Assembly (NCBI GenBank): GCA_016184115.1
Contig: JACPDH010000087.1
Location: 1-64,000 of the forward strand
Direction: 5' to 3'
From: Acidobacteriota bacterium
GTDB taxonomy: Bacteria; Acidobacteriota; Thermoanaerobaculia; Gp7-AA8
Length of the DNA stretch: 64,000 nt
The notes beneath the pieces are model-generated. The model saw nothing but the letters and a program-made list of their open reading frames with translations, made no database searches and was not told where the DNA came from. Shown here piece after piece: positions 25,667 to 33,873 of this stretch; positions within the stretch are counted from its first letter, which is position 1; each line of letters begins with the position of its first letter. A program made the position numbers and the translations under genes.

Positions 25667-27859
25667 GTGAATCTCTTCAGAAGTTCTGGAATCCTCCTGT
25701 CAATCGTCCTCCCCCTGGCCGCTCAGGAAGCACCTGTGCCGACCGCTGCGCAGCCTCCCGTCCTCGAAGAGGAAATCACCGTTACGGCGACTCGTACGGA
25801 GCGCCCGGCCTCATCGGTCGCGGGAACTGTGTCAGTGGTCTCGGATCGCGAGCTTGGCGAACGCCTCGCGTCGGACCTGCAGGATCTGGTGCGCTTCGAA
25901 CCTGGCGTCAGTGTGACCGGCGATGCCAGTCGATACGGCGATACTGGCGTGAACATTCGCGGCATCGAAGGAAACCGCGTTCTCATGCTCGTCGATGGCG
26001 TTCGCGTCCCTGACGGTCTCGAAGGCGCGATCCCTCTCGGTCGCGACTTCGTCGATCTTTCGTCGCTCAAACGGGTCGAGATCCTGCGCGGACCTGCATC
26101 CGGGCTCTATGGAAGCGATGCCATCGGCGGTGTCGTCTCGTACATGACGAAGGATCCCGCCGATTTTCTCGCGGAGACGAACCGAGGGTGGGGGATGTCC
26201 CTTTCGACGCAGTACGATTCAGCGTCGAACGGTGCGAGCGAAACGCTGAGTTACGCGCGCCGCGACGGCGCCGTCGAGTCGTTACTTCTCCTCACGCGGC
26301 GCGACTCGAGTGAGACCGAGAACAACTCCGCGCTGTCGCCTAACCCGCAGGACGACGAGCTGACATCGGTCCTGGCGAAGCTCGTCTACCGCGGCCGCGA
26401 GAACCATCTTCTCCGGCTGACCTTCGATGGCCTGGAGCGCAGCACCTCGACAGACATCGTGACGGCGCGAACTTCCCTTCCTGGACCGCCCGGCAGCAGG
26501 ATTACGTCGCAGCTCGCCGACGACGATCGCTCGCGCTATCGCCTCAGCCTGTCCGACCAGTACGGCGCCGGCTCGCGTCTCTTCGACACACTGACGTGGA
26601 GTGTGAGCGCGCAGCGAGGCGAGACCACCGAACATGTCGACGAAAAGCGCTTCCGAGGCTCGACGGCGCTCTTGCGCGTAACGGACAATCTCTTCCGCCA
26701 GGAGTCGCTCGGGGCGGACGTCTATAGCGACCGCTCTGCCAATCTGGCCGGGACGCATCGAATCAGCATCGGCGGAGACATTCTGGCGACCGAGACGACT
26801 CGCTTTCGTGATCGAACCGAGATCGACCTCGCCACCGGTGTCTCCACGAAGAACGTCGGTGGCGAGCAGTTTCCCTACAAGACGTTTCCCGACACGACTA
26901 CGGTTAGGTCGGGACTCTACGTCCAGGACGAGTGGGCACTCCCTGGCGGGCGCGTGTCGTTGATGCCTGCGATGCGCTTCGACTCTTACAGCATGAACCC
27001 GCATCCCGACGAGGACTCCGGTCGTCAGAACCCCGGTGGACTCGAGGTCGAGTCGTTCCACGACTACGCCCTCTCACCGAAGCTCGGAATCGTAGCGTCG
27101 CTCCCGAGCGCTCATTCCGTCTTCCTGCACTACTCCCGTGGATTCCGCAGCCCGCCGATCGACAACGCAGCGATCGCCTATACGAACTACGCCTTCGGCT
27201 ACGAGATCCTGCCGAACGCCGGCCTTCGCGCCGAAACGTCCGATAGCCTCGAGGTCGGAATCCGAGGCGCGGGATCGTTCGGATCGTGGGAACTGACCGG
27301 CTTTTACAATGAGTACGACGACTTCATCGATACGGCGTTTGTCGGTATGAATGGCGGGCTCCAGCAATTCCAGTATCGGAACATTGGAACCGCGCGAATC
27401 CGAGGTATCGAAGGGCGAGGGGCGTTGTCACTGCATGCGCTTCGCGAGAGTCTGCGTAATGTGGCCATCCGAGGCGCGCTCGCATACGCGGATGGTGACG
27501 ATCTCACGAACGACAAGGCACTCGCAACCGTCGATCCCTTCGAAGTGACGGCAGGTCTCCACTACAGCCCGGGACGGTTGGGGCTCGAGCTGACTGCCAC
27601 CTGGGCGGACGAAAGAACGTATGTCGAAGAAACGCGAACGGGGTCGGCCACTCGGCGAACTCCCTCCTTCACGGTGGTCGATCTCGTCGCGCGATATGAG
27701 CTCACCACGGACATTCGCCTGACTGCGGGACTCTTCAATCTCGCAGATGAGGAGTACTGGCGATGGTCGAATGTCCGCTTCACCGGCGCCGGCGGAAACG
27801 TCGACCGGTTTTCCGAGCCGGGTCGCAACGGGCGCGTAGGAATCGAGCTTCGTTTCTGA
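25667..27859 (+). CDS. TonB-dependent outer-membrane receptor
   Basis: A 730-residue receptor. After the signal peptide comes a TonB-box-like EEEITVTATRTER, then the plug domain (VNIRGIEGNRVLMLVDGVRV, VEILRGPASGLYGSDAIGGV) and a 22-strand-type barrel ending in Phe (VGIELRF). The plug sequence resembles heme/hemoglobin and cobalamin receptors. The next gene encodes an exported CbiX-like protein, so cobalt, a tetrapyrrole or another metal complex is a likely cargo; the substrate cannot be set from sequence. Start GTG 25667 has GCGAGG upstream and lies about 40 bases after the predicted transcription start. Confidence 0.9.
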   Translation: MNLFRSSGILLSIVLPLAAQEAPVPTAAQPPVLEEEITVTATRTERPASSVAGTVSVVSDRELGERLASDLQDLVRFEPGVSVTGDASRYGDTGVNIRGIEGNRVLMLVDGVRVPDGLEGAIPLGRDFVDLSSLKRVEILRGPASGLYGSDAIGGVVSYMTKDPADFLAETNRGWGMSLSTQYDSASNGASETLSYARRDGAVESLLLLTRRDSSETENNSALSPNPQDDELTSVLAKLVYRGRENHLLRLTFDGLERSTSTDIVTARTSLPGPPGSRITSQLADDDRSRYRLSLSDQYGAGSRLFDTLTWSVSAQRGETTEHVDEKRFRGSTALLRVTDNLFRQESLGADVYSDRSANLAGTHRISIGGDILATETTRFRDRTEIDLATGVSTKNVGGEQFPYKTFPDTTTVRSGLYVQDEWALPGGRVSLMPAMRFDSYSMNPHPDEDSGRQNPGGLEVESFHDYALSPKLGIVASLPSAHSVFLHYSRGFRSPPIDNAAIAYTNYAFGYEILPNAGLRAETSDSLEVGIRGAGSFGSWELTGFYNEYDDFIDTAFVGMNGGLQQFQYRNIGTARIRGIEGRGALSLHALRESLRNVAIRGALAYADGDDLTNDKALATVDPFEVTAGLHYSPGRLGLELTATWADERTYVEETRTGSATRRTPSFTVVDLVARYELTTDIRLTAGLFNLADEEYWRWSNVRFTGAGGNVDRFSEPGRNGRVGIELRF

Positions 27860-27934
27860 TGACGGACGTCGGCGCTTTCGATCGCTGAGCCCGCTGACCG
27901 CACGCCGGACACCCTAACAATGAGGACCTCACGT

Positions 27935-28909
27935 ATGAAGATCCGCCTCTCGATTCTATTGGTTACGCTCGCCGCGCTGCTCGCTCTGCCGATTCGCGCC
28001 GTTGACGTTTCCAACTACGGAATCCTCCTCCTCGCGCACGGAGGAGGTCCCGACTGGAACAAGCGCATCGAAGAGCTCGTGCACACGCTGGATGCGAGCG
28101 CGCCTGCTGACGTCGCGTTTGGTATGGCTCAACGAAGCGAGATCCAGGCAGCCGTGACCCGTCTCGAAGGACGAGGCGTCGGTGCAGTCATTGTCGTCCC
28201 GCTTTTCGTGTCGTCACACAGTTCGGTGATCAGCGCGACAGAATACCTTCTCGGCGTGAGAGACGAGGCACCGCCGGAGCTTGCGCGATTTGCGAGTATG
28301 AAACATGGCCACGGGGCACACGGTGCTCACGAGAACGCGAGCGTCGATCCCAGTGCGCTGCTGCCGGTCACGAGCGAGGTTCCGATTCGTTGGTGCTCGC
28401 CGCTCAATGACGCACGCGTCGTCTCGGAGATCCTGCTCACGCGGATTCGCTCCGTGAGCACGGACCCGACGAACGAGGTCGTGATCGTCGTGGCACATGG
28501 ACCCGTATCCGACGAAGAAAACGCTCGCTGGCTCAACGACATGAAGACGATCGTCGGGCGTCTCGATCCGGCCGGCGCGTTCCATCGAACGGAGTACCTC
28601 ACGGTTCGCGATGATGCGCCGGAGCCAATCCGCTCCGAGGCGACGGCCGAGCTGCGCGCAAAGGTCAGCGCGGCCGGAATCGATGGAAAGCGAGCGCTCG
28701 TCGTTCCACTCCTCGTGTCGCACGACGGTATCGAGCGAGGTATTCGAAAGCGGCTCGAGGGTCTTGAATACGTCATGCCATCGAACGGTCTGGTCCCCGA
28801 CCCACGCATCGCCGAGTGGGTGCTCGAGACGGCGAAGAACGCCACCGAGGCCGCAATCGTCCGGACCGATGCCCAGACAGACGATAACAATCACGGGGCG
28901 AGCCGATGA
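27935..28909 (+). CDS. Exported CbiX/SirB-like metal chelatase-fold protein
   Basis: A 324-residue protein with a signal peptide (LSILLVTLAALLALPIRA) followed by two CbiX-type halves. The first has ILLLAHGGGPDWNKRIEEL and VIVVPLFVSSHSSVI; the second has VIVVAHGPVSDEEN and ALVVPLLVSHDG. CbiX/SirB enzymes insert Co or Fe into sirohydrochlorin in the cytoplasm, so export is unusual. A His-rich loop (KHGHGAHGAH) divides the halves. It may bind or deliver metal to the product of the TonB receptor upstream. The start at 27935 fits a GAGGACC site better than ATG 27920, which has none. Confidence 0.75.
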   Translation: MKIRLSILLVTLAALLALPIRAVDVSNYGILLLAHGGGPDWNKRIEELVHTLDASAPADVAFGMAQRSEIQAAVTRLEGRGVGAVIVVPLFVSSHSSVISATEYLLGVRDEAPPELARFASMKHGHGAHGAHENASVDPSALLPVTSEVPIRWCSPLNDARVVSEILLTRIRSVSTDPTNEVVIVVAHGPVSDEENARWLNDMKTIVGRLDPAGAFHRTEYLTVRDDAPEPIRSEATAELRAKVSAAGIDGKRALVVPLLVSHDGIERGIRKRLEGLEYVMPSNGLVPDPRIAEWVLETAKNATEAAIVRTDAQTDDNNHGASR

Positions 28910-29034
28910 GACCCGTCGGCATTCGATGCATCCGTTGCCAGTCGTGCTGTATTCACTTGGTGATTGGCACACTCCAGGTCACTGGTCTCTGTTCTTCATG
29001 TCGTTCGTTCGCTGGAGAACCAGCAACCGCTTGA
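28906..29034 (+). CDS. Possible 42-residue Cys-rich (zinc-ribbon-like) protein
   Basis: A tiny reading frame starts inside the CbiX stop (ATGA) and ends at 29034. It encodes six cysteines in two groups, CIRCQSCC near residues 8-15 and CSSC at 29-32, the spacing of a zinc ribbon. Translational coupling and the Cys pattern favour a real gene, but it is too short for certainty and has no recognised family. If unreal, the stretch is simply the intergenic region between convergent operons. Confidence 0.35.
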   Translation: MRPVGIRCIRCQSCCIHLVIGTLQVTGLCSSCRSFAGEPATA

Positions 29035-29050
29035 AGCGCTTACATCGCGC

Positions 29051-29572
29051 TCAACGGGTGACCCTGCAGAAATAGACGACGGTCTTCGTTTCGTTGCGCT
29101 CCGCAACCCAGTGCTCGATCCCGAGCCCTTTTGTCTTGTCGAGCAGCGGAGCGGGAAGAAACGGAGCGATGACCGCGTGAATCGAGCCGGGGGCGAGTCG
29201 TTGCAGCTCGCCGATCACGACGTGCACTGGTTGCTCGCCGCGGTCGAGAAGCGCGGCGATCTCGGTCGTCCCTGCAACGCGATCCTCGGCGAACCACGTC
29301 GGGCGTTCCCTGTTGTACGTGGTCGCGCTCAGGCCGTCGAGCGGATCCTGGCCAACCGCTGCGCGGAACCGGTTGATCATCGTGCCGACCTCGACATTGC
29401 CGACCTGCGCCGCTTGTTGAAGTGTCGCGATCCGCGCGACGGTCCTTCGAAGGAGCGGATTGCGAAGCTTCACGAACGCACTCGAGAGCTCGAGGAGTAT
29501 TGGCTCGAGCTGCGGATAGGCGTCGAGAAGTTGCGCGACCCTCGTCTGCGGGGTGATGAGCAGATCAGCCAT
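29051..29572 (-). CDS. DUF1858/DUF2249-type protein
   Basis: A 173-residue soluble protein. Residues 1-70 match the DUF1858 pattern (ITPQTRVAQLLDAYPQLEPILLE, then LRRTVARIATLQQAAQVGNV), and the C-terminal 75 residues look like DUF2249/TusA-like (QPVHVVIGELQRLAPG, LGIEHWV). Such proteins often accompany DUF438/hemerythrin proteins and respiratory or nitric-oxide genes in other bacteria. Here the DUF438 gene is directly upstream and overlaps by 8 bases, so the pair is co-translated. The catalytic Cys of TusA is absent. Confidence 0.72.
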   Translation of the reverse strand: MADLLITPQTRVAQLLDAYPQLEPILLELSSAFVKLRNPLLRRTVARIATLQQAAQVGNVEVGTMINRFRAAVGQDPLDGLSATTYNRERPTWFAEDRVAGTTEIAALLDRGEQPVHVVIGELQRLAPGSIHAVIAPFLPAPLLDKTKGLGIEHWVAERNETKTVVYFCRVTR

Positions 29573-30812
29573 TCGTCTCGCTCCTGTACTCCAGGATTCG
29601 CTGCTCGCCTTCGAGCTCGCGATACGGCGTCACGTTCTGAGAAACCTCGAGCGTGCCGAGGTACTCGCCCGCGTCATTGCGCAGGGCGAAGTATTCGATG
29701 TGGATCATGCGCGGGCCCATCTGAATCCAGAACGGCGCACGCGACTCGCACCCGCTGCGGAAGTCTTCGAGGATCTTCTCGACGATGTGCGCGCTCGCGG
29801 GCGGATGGCAGTGCTTCACGCTGCGCCCCAGGATTGCGCGGCTGCGCGTGAAGATGCGCTCACGCCCCTGGGAAAAATAGCGAACTTTGTCTTCGTGGTC
29901 GACGAAGGTGATGTCGACCGGCAGCGTGTCGAGGATCTTCTCGAGCGCTTCGACGGGGATCCTTCCCGTTGCGAGCTGCACGATGCCATCGGCCGCCCCG
30001 CCGTTAGGCTTCGCCTCGCGTGCGGCGTCGCGTGCCGGAGCCCATTCGACGTTCGGCTCCACGAGGCAATAGCCGTAGTCCATCGTCTGCAGGTGCACCT
30101 GGAGCCACTCGCCTTCGGTAAGCTTGTCAAGAAGCACGGGAAGGAGGATCTGCTCCTCTTTGTCCACCATGTCGCGAATCGCGCGGAGCGCGGGCGCGAC
30201 GACCAGCTCGACGCCCGCCTCAAGCTCCTCGGGATTCACCGCGTCCATCGCCAGAATCGCGAGGCTTCCGTCGAGTTGCTCCCGGATCTGGTCGTGCTTA
30301 CCCCACATCACTTCCGACGGGCCAGGGAAGCCGTACTTCTCGAGGAAGGGAAAGAGGAGATACTCCTTGCGCTTGTAGTGCTTGTCGACGTCCATGAGCC
30401 GGTTGAGCTTCCCGCGGATCGAGAGAAGCGCGCTCTTCGCCACGCGATCGTCCAGCTGCGTCAAGGGGGCGAGATCGTTCTCGATCTCCCCGGCGAGCTC
30501 GACGAGCGCACGATTCTCCGCGAGCAACAGCTCGCACGGGTGCCCCGGTTCCAGCTCGTGGCGCCGGCGAAGATCGAGGTTGTTCTTCAGAACGTGCGAA
30601 TGCGCATCGCAGTGCTCGAGAATCTCGCTCACTGGAATTCCCTGCGAAATGAGCTCCTGCTCGACCTCGATCACCTCACCCGGCGGCGTGTCGTGAATGT
30701 GCTCTTCCAGCTCGGCCCTCAGCGCGTCGGGGCTTTCACCCGCGTGAAGGCGAAGGATCAGGTCACGCAGCAACGCCTTACGTTGGCGCGAATTGTCGAT
30801 AAGCTCGCTCAT
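29565..30812 (-). CDS. Hemerythrin/DUF438-PAS protein
   Basis: A 415-residue soluble protein. Start 30812 begins MSELIDNSRQRKALLRDLIL (DUF438); the in-frame start at 30869 gives a nonconserved leader. Middle residues hold a hemerythrin-like iron site: HCDAHSHVLKNN, ENRALVELAGEIEN, DKHYKRKEYLLFPFLEKYGF, WGKHDQIREQL and MVDKEEQILLPVLLDKL. The C-terminal 120 residues are a PAS domain (ILDTLPVDITFVDHEDKVRYFS, GRSVKHCHPPASAHIVEKIL, YFALRNDAGEYLGTLEVSQ). Likely senses or binds oxygen or nitric oxide. It pairs with the DUF1858/DUF2249 gene. Confidence 0.82.
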   Translation of the reverse strand: MSELIDNSRQRKALLRDLILRLHAGESPDALRAELEEHIHDTPPGEVIEVEQELISQGIPVSEILEHCDAHSHVLKNNLDLRRRHELEPGHPCELLLAENRALVELAGEIENDLAPLTQLDDRVAKSALLSIRGKLNRLMDVDKHYKRKEYLLFPFLEKYGFPGPSEVMWGKHDQIREQLDGSLAILAMDAVNPEELEAGVELVVAPALRAIRDMVDKEEQILLPVLLDKLTEGEWLQVHLQTMDYGYCLVEPNVEWAPARDAAREAKPNGGAADGIVQLATGRIPVEALEKILDTLPVDITFVDHEDKVRYFSQGRERIFTRSRAILGRSVKHCHPPASAHIVEKILEDFRSGCESRAPFWIQMGPRMIHIEYFALRNDAGEYLGTLEVSQNVTPYRELEGEQRILEYRSETNG

Positions 30813-31135
30813 GGTCGGATGCTCGCGGGTTCGGTTGTCGAGCGCGCCGCGGCACCGGGACGACGTCATCTATCCGGGCGCGGCCGTTGTCGTCTGAGGA
30901 ATGCTAGAGCGGCGTGTGCCACTCTCCAATGTCCAAAGTCACGCCAGGGAGGCGAAACGCGATCGGTAATAGAAATTGGCCAAGCGAACGTGCGACGCTT
31001 CCATCGCCCTCGTTTTGCGGTCTGGCGAAGGACTGGGGGCCTTCAAAACGGATCGGTGACATCTGTGAGCTTTGTGCCACTTCTGGCGCACGTTTTTGAA
31101 CCGAGCTCTCCGTTTCGCGTAATATCAACTCTCCC
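30813..31135. other. Divergent intergenic region
   Basis: This 323-base stretch separates the hemerythrin gene (minus) from the leader-protein operon (plus). It holds the promoter at 31096-31125 for the plus operon. A 20-codon extension of the hemerythrin frame and other short frames look noncoding. A TGGCAC near 30915 resembles half of a sigma-54 site but the -12 element does not fit. Confidence 0.5.
31096..31125 (+). promoter_or_regulatory. Promoter giving a near-leaderless transcript
   Basis: TTGAAC (31096-31101) and TAATAT (31120-31125) are 18 bases apart. The GTG start of the next gene is 10 bases after the -10, so transcription should begin within a few bases of the start codon. No Shine-Dalgarno site is present, which agrees. 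Confidence 0.5.
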
Positions 31136-31537
31136 GTGAACCGGTCTGCTATCGCTGCCGCCTGGATCATGTCGACGACGCTTCCGCTCGTCGCGGCGGC
31201 AGTGTTCGTCCTCGGTTGCTGCGTCCTGCCATTTCATCGCGTCGTTCATTCACTCATGCCGATGTGTCAGACGGCGGCGGGTCTCGTTCACGAGCATGAC
31301 GACGATCATCATCCCGTCTCTACGCCGGCGAACGAGAAGAAGGATGAACGCGCCAGCCGGTGGTCTCCGTCCGACGTGACGACCAGGCAAGGTTCCGAAT
31401 GGCTGCCGGCGCATGTTGCTACCGTCCATGTCGCGCAGACCCGTGCCGCGAATCGCAGTTTCATCAGCCTTGGGGCGGTCCGGTGCGATCAGGACGTCGG
31501 ACTGAGGCTGATTCTCCTCGACACGTTTCGAATCTGA
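31136..31537 (+). CDS. Small exported His/Cys leader protein of the copper-oxidase operon
   Basis: A 133-residue protein: hydrophobic N-terminus (LPLVAAAVFVLGCC), VLPFHRVVHSLMPMCQTAAG, a His/Asp cluster (HEHDDDHHP) and a tail GAVRCDQDVGLRLILLDTFRI. Head and tail match the protein at 25.0-25.4 kb, and the plan matches three others. GTG 31136 is used because the promoter sits 10 bases upstream; the next in-frame start would shorten the signal. The metal-binding lipoprotein gene follows after 135 bases. Confidence 0.7.
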   Translation: MNRSAIAAAWIMSTTLPLVAAAVFVLGCCVLPFHRVVHSLMPMCQTAAGLVHEHDDDHHPVSTPANEKKDERASRWSPSDVTTRQGSEWLPAHVATVHVAQTRAANRSFISLGAVRCDQDVGLRLILLDTFRI

Positions 31538-31672
31538 TCCCACCTCTACGGTGACGCGCACCGCATTTTCGCGGCGGCGCTCCCGTTCCTTGCGCATCGC
31601 ACCGACTCGTTGATCGTGCCCGACGGTGCGATCGCGTCCGGCCTGAGCGTCCAACATTTCCCGGAGGAAGTC

Positions 31673-32431
31673 ATGAAGGTACAGATAGTCGTCTTGATGT
31701 CGCTCGCGCTTCTCTTCCTCGCCGCGTGCTGCGGGAAGCAGAGCGTGGCCAGCAGGAGCGCTGCCGCATTGCGCGACGCCGAGGCGAAAGGAACGCCCGT
31801 GGAAGCGGCTCCCCACGGCAGCCACGATCCGGCAACTGCCGAGACGCCGGCGACGATTGATATCGAGGCGATGGACGAGAAGGAAACGCACGACCTCTCC
31901 ACGCCGGATCACATGGCCGGCATGAAGCACGGCCACGCGGACGCAGCGAACGTGAGGCCGAAACATGGGCAGCATGGCCAGACGCCGCCGCCCAAGGGCC
32001 GATCCGCGATCGAGCACGACGCGATGCAGCATGGCGCGGCGCAACACTCCACGGCGCATGGCGGAGCCACGCCGCCGTCCGGCACACCATCCATCTCGGT
32101 CGATGAACAGGCGGCCGACGCCGACACCGGTAAGGCAGCTGCGGCACTCCAGCCCGATCCGCTCGACACTCCCTCGGGAACGTCGATTACCGACGCGGCA
32201 CGCTCGGCGGAGATGGCGCAGATGATGTCGTCCGGCGGACACTCGATGGTCCATGGCGAGTACGTCCACAAGGACGTGGGTCGGACAGTCGCGCCGATGC
32301 AGCACGACACGTCAGCGCACGAGGAGAAGCCGGTCTACACGTGCCCGATGCACCCCAACGTGCGCAGCGGGAGTCCAGGCGCATGCCCGAAGTGCGGAAT
32401 GACGTTGATCAAGAAGAAGGAGACGCACTAG
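31673..32431 (+). CDS. His/Met-rich lipoprotein with C-terminal heavy-metal-binding domain
   Basis: A 252-residue lipoprotein: signal with lipobox LAAC (LALLFLAACCGK), a long low-complexity stretch rich in His, Met and Asp (HMAGMKHGHADA, HGQHGQ, HDAMQHGAAQH), then the heavy-metal-binding motif YTCPMHPNVRSGSPGACPKCGM at the C-terminus. It should hold copper in the periplasm or at the outer membrane. ATG 31673 is preceded by GGAGGA; the longer frame to 31610 has none. The outer-membrane factor gene begins directly at the base after its stop. Confidence 0.82.
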   Translation: MKVQIVVLMSLALLFLAACCGKQSVASRSAAALRDAEAKGTPVEAAPHGSHDPATAETPATIDIEAMDEKETHDLSTPDHMAGMKHGHADAANVRPKHGQHGQTPPPKGRSAIEHDAMQHGAAQHSTAHGGATPPSGTPSISVDEQAADADTGKAAAALQPDPLDTPSGTSITDAARSAEMAQMMSSGGHSMVHGEYVHKDVGRTVAPMQHDTSAHEEKPVYTCPMHPNVRSGSPGACPKCGMTLIKKKETH

Positions 32432-33871
32432 ATGAGATGCGCACCCTTGCGCTTTGCCCTACTGGTTGGAGCGATCGTCCTGGGCGGCTGCGCGAGCGTC
32501 CCTCCGGATTCCGGTTTTGGCGACGTTCATCAGGCGGTGGCCGATCAGACGGGTCAGTCGATCGCATGGAACCCGAAGGAGCCGGTGGGAAGCCCGGCAT
32601 CCGATGATGCCATTCTCCCGCTTCTGAAGGACGAGCTCACTGCCGACCGTGCCGTGCAGATCGCCCTCACCAACAATCGCGACCTCTTGGCGACGATCGA
32701 GCAGCTCGGTATCGCGCGAGCGGACTTTCTCGCGGCGAGCACGATTCGCAACCCCATCCTCGACGGAGAGATCCGCTTCCCGGGCGGCGTGGAGTACCCG
32801 TTCGAGTTGGGCCTCACTCAGTCGCTCATCGACCTTCTACAGCTTCGGACGAGGCGAGCCGTGGGTGCGGCCGCATTCGAAGCGGCGAAGTCGCGTGTCA
32901 CCGGGGCGGTGGTCAACTTTGCGGGTGAGGTCAGAATCGACTACTTCGATGTACAGGCTTCGCGGCAGATCCTCGCGCGCCAACGCATCATCGCGGAGGC
33001 GGCGCGGTTGTCGGTCGAGATCGCGATGCGCCAGCACACCGCGGGGAACATCTCGGACCTCGACCTCGAGAGCGAGCAGGCGCTCTACGAACAGGCAAAA
33101 CTCGACCTCGCCCGGGTCGAGCTGTCGGCTCTCAAAGCTCGCGAACGCCTGATCATCGACCTCGGGCTTCTCGACGCAGCGGCCGAGCTCGAGCTGCCTA
33201 ACGGCTTCGATCAGCTCCCCGAGAACGAGCCGCAGCTCGAGGATCTCGAGGCGACGGCGATCGAGCGGAGAATCGACGTGCGCCTGGCGCGACAGGAGCT
33301 CGAAGTGGCGAGCCTCGCTCTGCCTGCCGCGGCGCGAAGCGAGGTTCTCGAAGAGCTCTCGCTCGGCGTCCACCACGAACGAGAACCCGAGGGAAGCTCG
33401 AATACGGGCCCGGCACTCGAGATCCCGATTCCGATCTTCAATCGCGGGGCGGCACGACGGGAGCGTGCGATCGCCACGATGCGCGCGGCGCAGCAGCGCC
33501 TCGCTGCATTGACAGTCAACGCCCGATCCGAAGTTCGCATCGCTCGCGAGGAGTTGGTCGAGGCGCGCGCCCGCGCGGAGTACCTGCGCGACGTGGTTGT
33601 ACCGCGTCGTCAGCGGATTCTTTACCTCACGCAACTCGAATACAACGCGATGCTTCGCGGCGTGTATCAACTCATTGAGGCGAAGCAGAGCGAGGCGAGC
33701 GCACAGCACGACTATGTCGTCGCACAACGCGACTACTGGGTCGCTCGGACGGGTCTGGATGCCGCAATGAGCGGCGTGTCGGCGTTCGCCGTTCGCGACG
33801 AAGGTCGTGACGCCGCGGGATCGGGTCTCTTCATCGGCGCGAACCGGAGTGAATCGAAGGAGAACCACTGA
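32432..33871 (+). CDS. Outer-membrane efflux factor (TolC family), lipoprotein
   Basis: A 479-residue TolC-like channel with a lipoprotein signal (FALLVGAIVLGGCAS, lipobox LGGC), as in CusC and OprM. Two helix-pair repeats follow (for example NNRDLLATIEQLGIARADFL near 75, and RIDVRLARQELEVASLALPA near 290). No adaptor or RND gene is nearby; the neighbours are a metal-binding lipoprotein and a multicopper oxidase. PcoB/CopB-like roles are usually filled by other folds, so this is either an export channel that borrows a pump from elsewhere or a copper-related variant. Confidence 0.85.
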   Translation: MRCAPLRFALLVGAIVLGGCASVPPDSGFGDVHQAVADQTGQSIAWNPKEPVGSPASDDAILPLLKDELTADRAVQIALTNNRDLLATIEQLGIARADFLAASTIRNPILDGEIRFPGGVEYPFELGLTQSLIDLLQLRTRRAVGAAAFEAAKSRVTGAVVNFAGEVRIDYFDVQASRQILARQRIIAEAARLSVEIAMRQHTAGNISDLDLESEQALYEQAKLDLARVELSALKARERLIIDLGLLDAAAELELPNGFDQLPENEPQLEDLEATAIERRIDVRLARQELEVASLALPAAARSEVLEELSLGVHHEREPEGSSNTGPALEIPIPIFNRGAARRERAIATMRAAQQRLAALTVNARSEVRIAREELVEARARAEYLRDVVVPRRQRILYLTQLEYNAMLRGVYQLIEAKQSEASAQHDYVVAQRDYWVARTGLDAAMSGVSAFAVRDEGRDAAGSGLFIGANRSESKENH

Positions 33872-33873
33872 TC

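Noticed and set aside
28945-30925. TGGCAC sequences resembling sigma-54 -24 elements
   Set aside because: The spacing to a -12 GC is wrong (8 instead of 10 bases in one) or the -12 element is missing.
29553-31139. Open plus-strand frame of 528 codons opposite the hemerythrin gene
   Set aside because: It is the antisense of two recognised genes, with Arg/Glu/Leu-rich composition and no domain.
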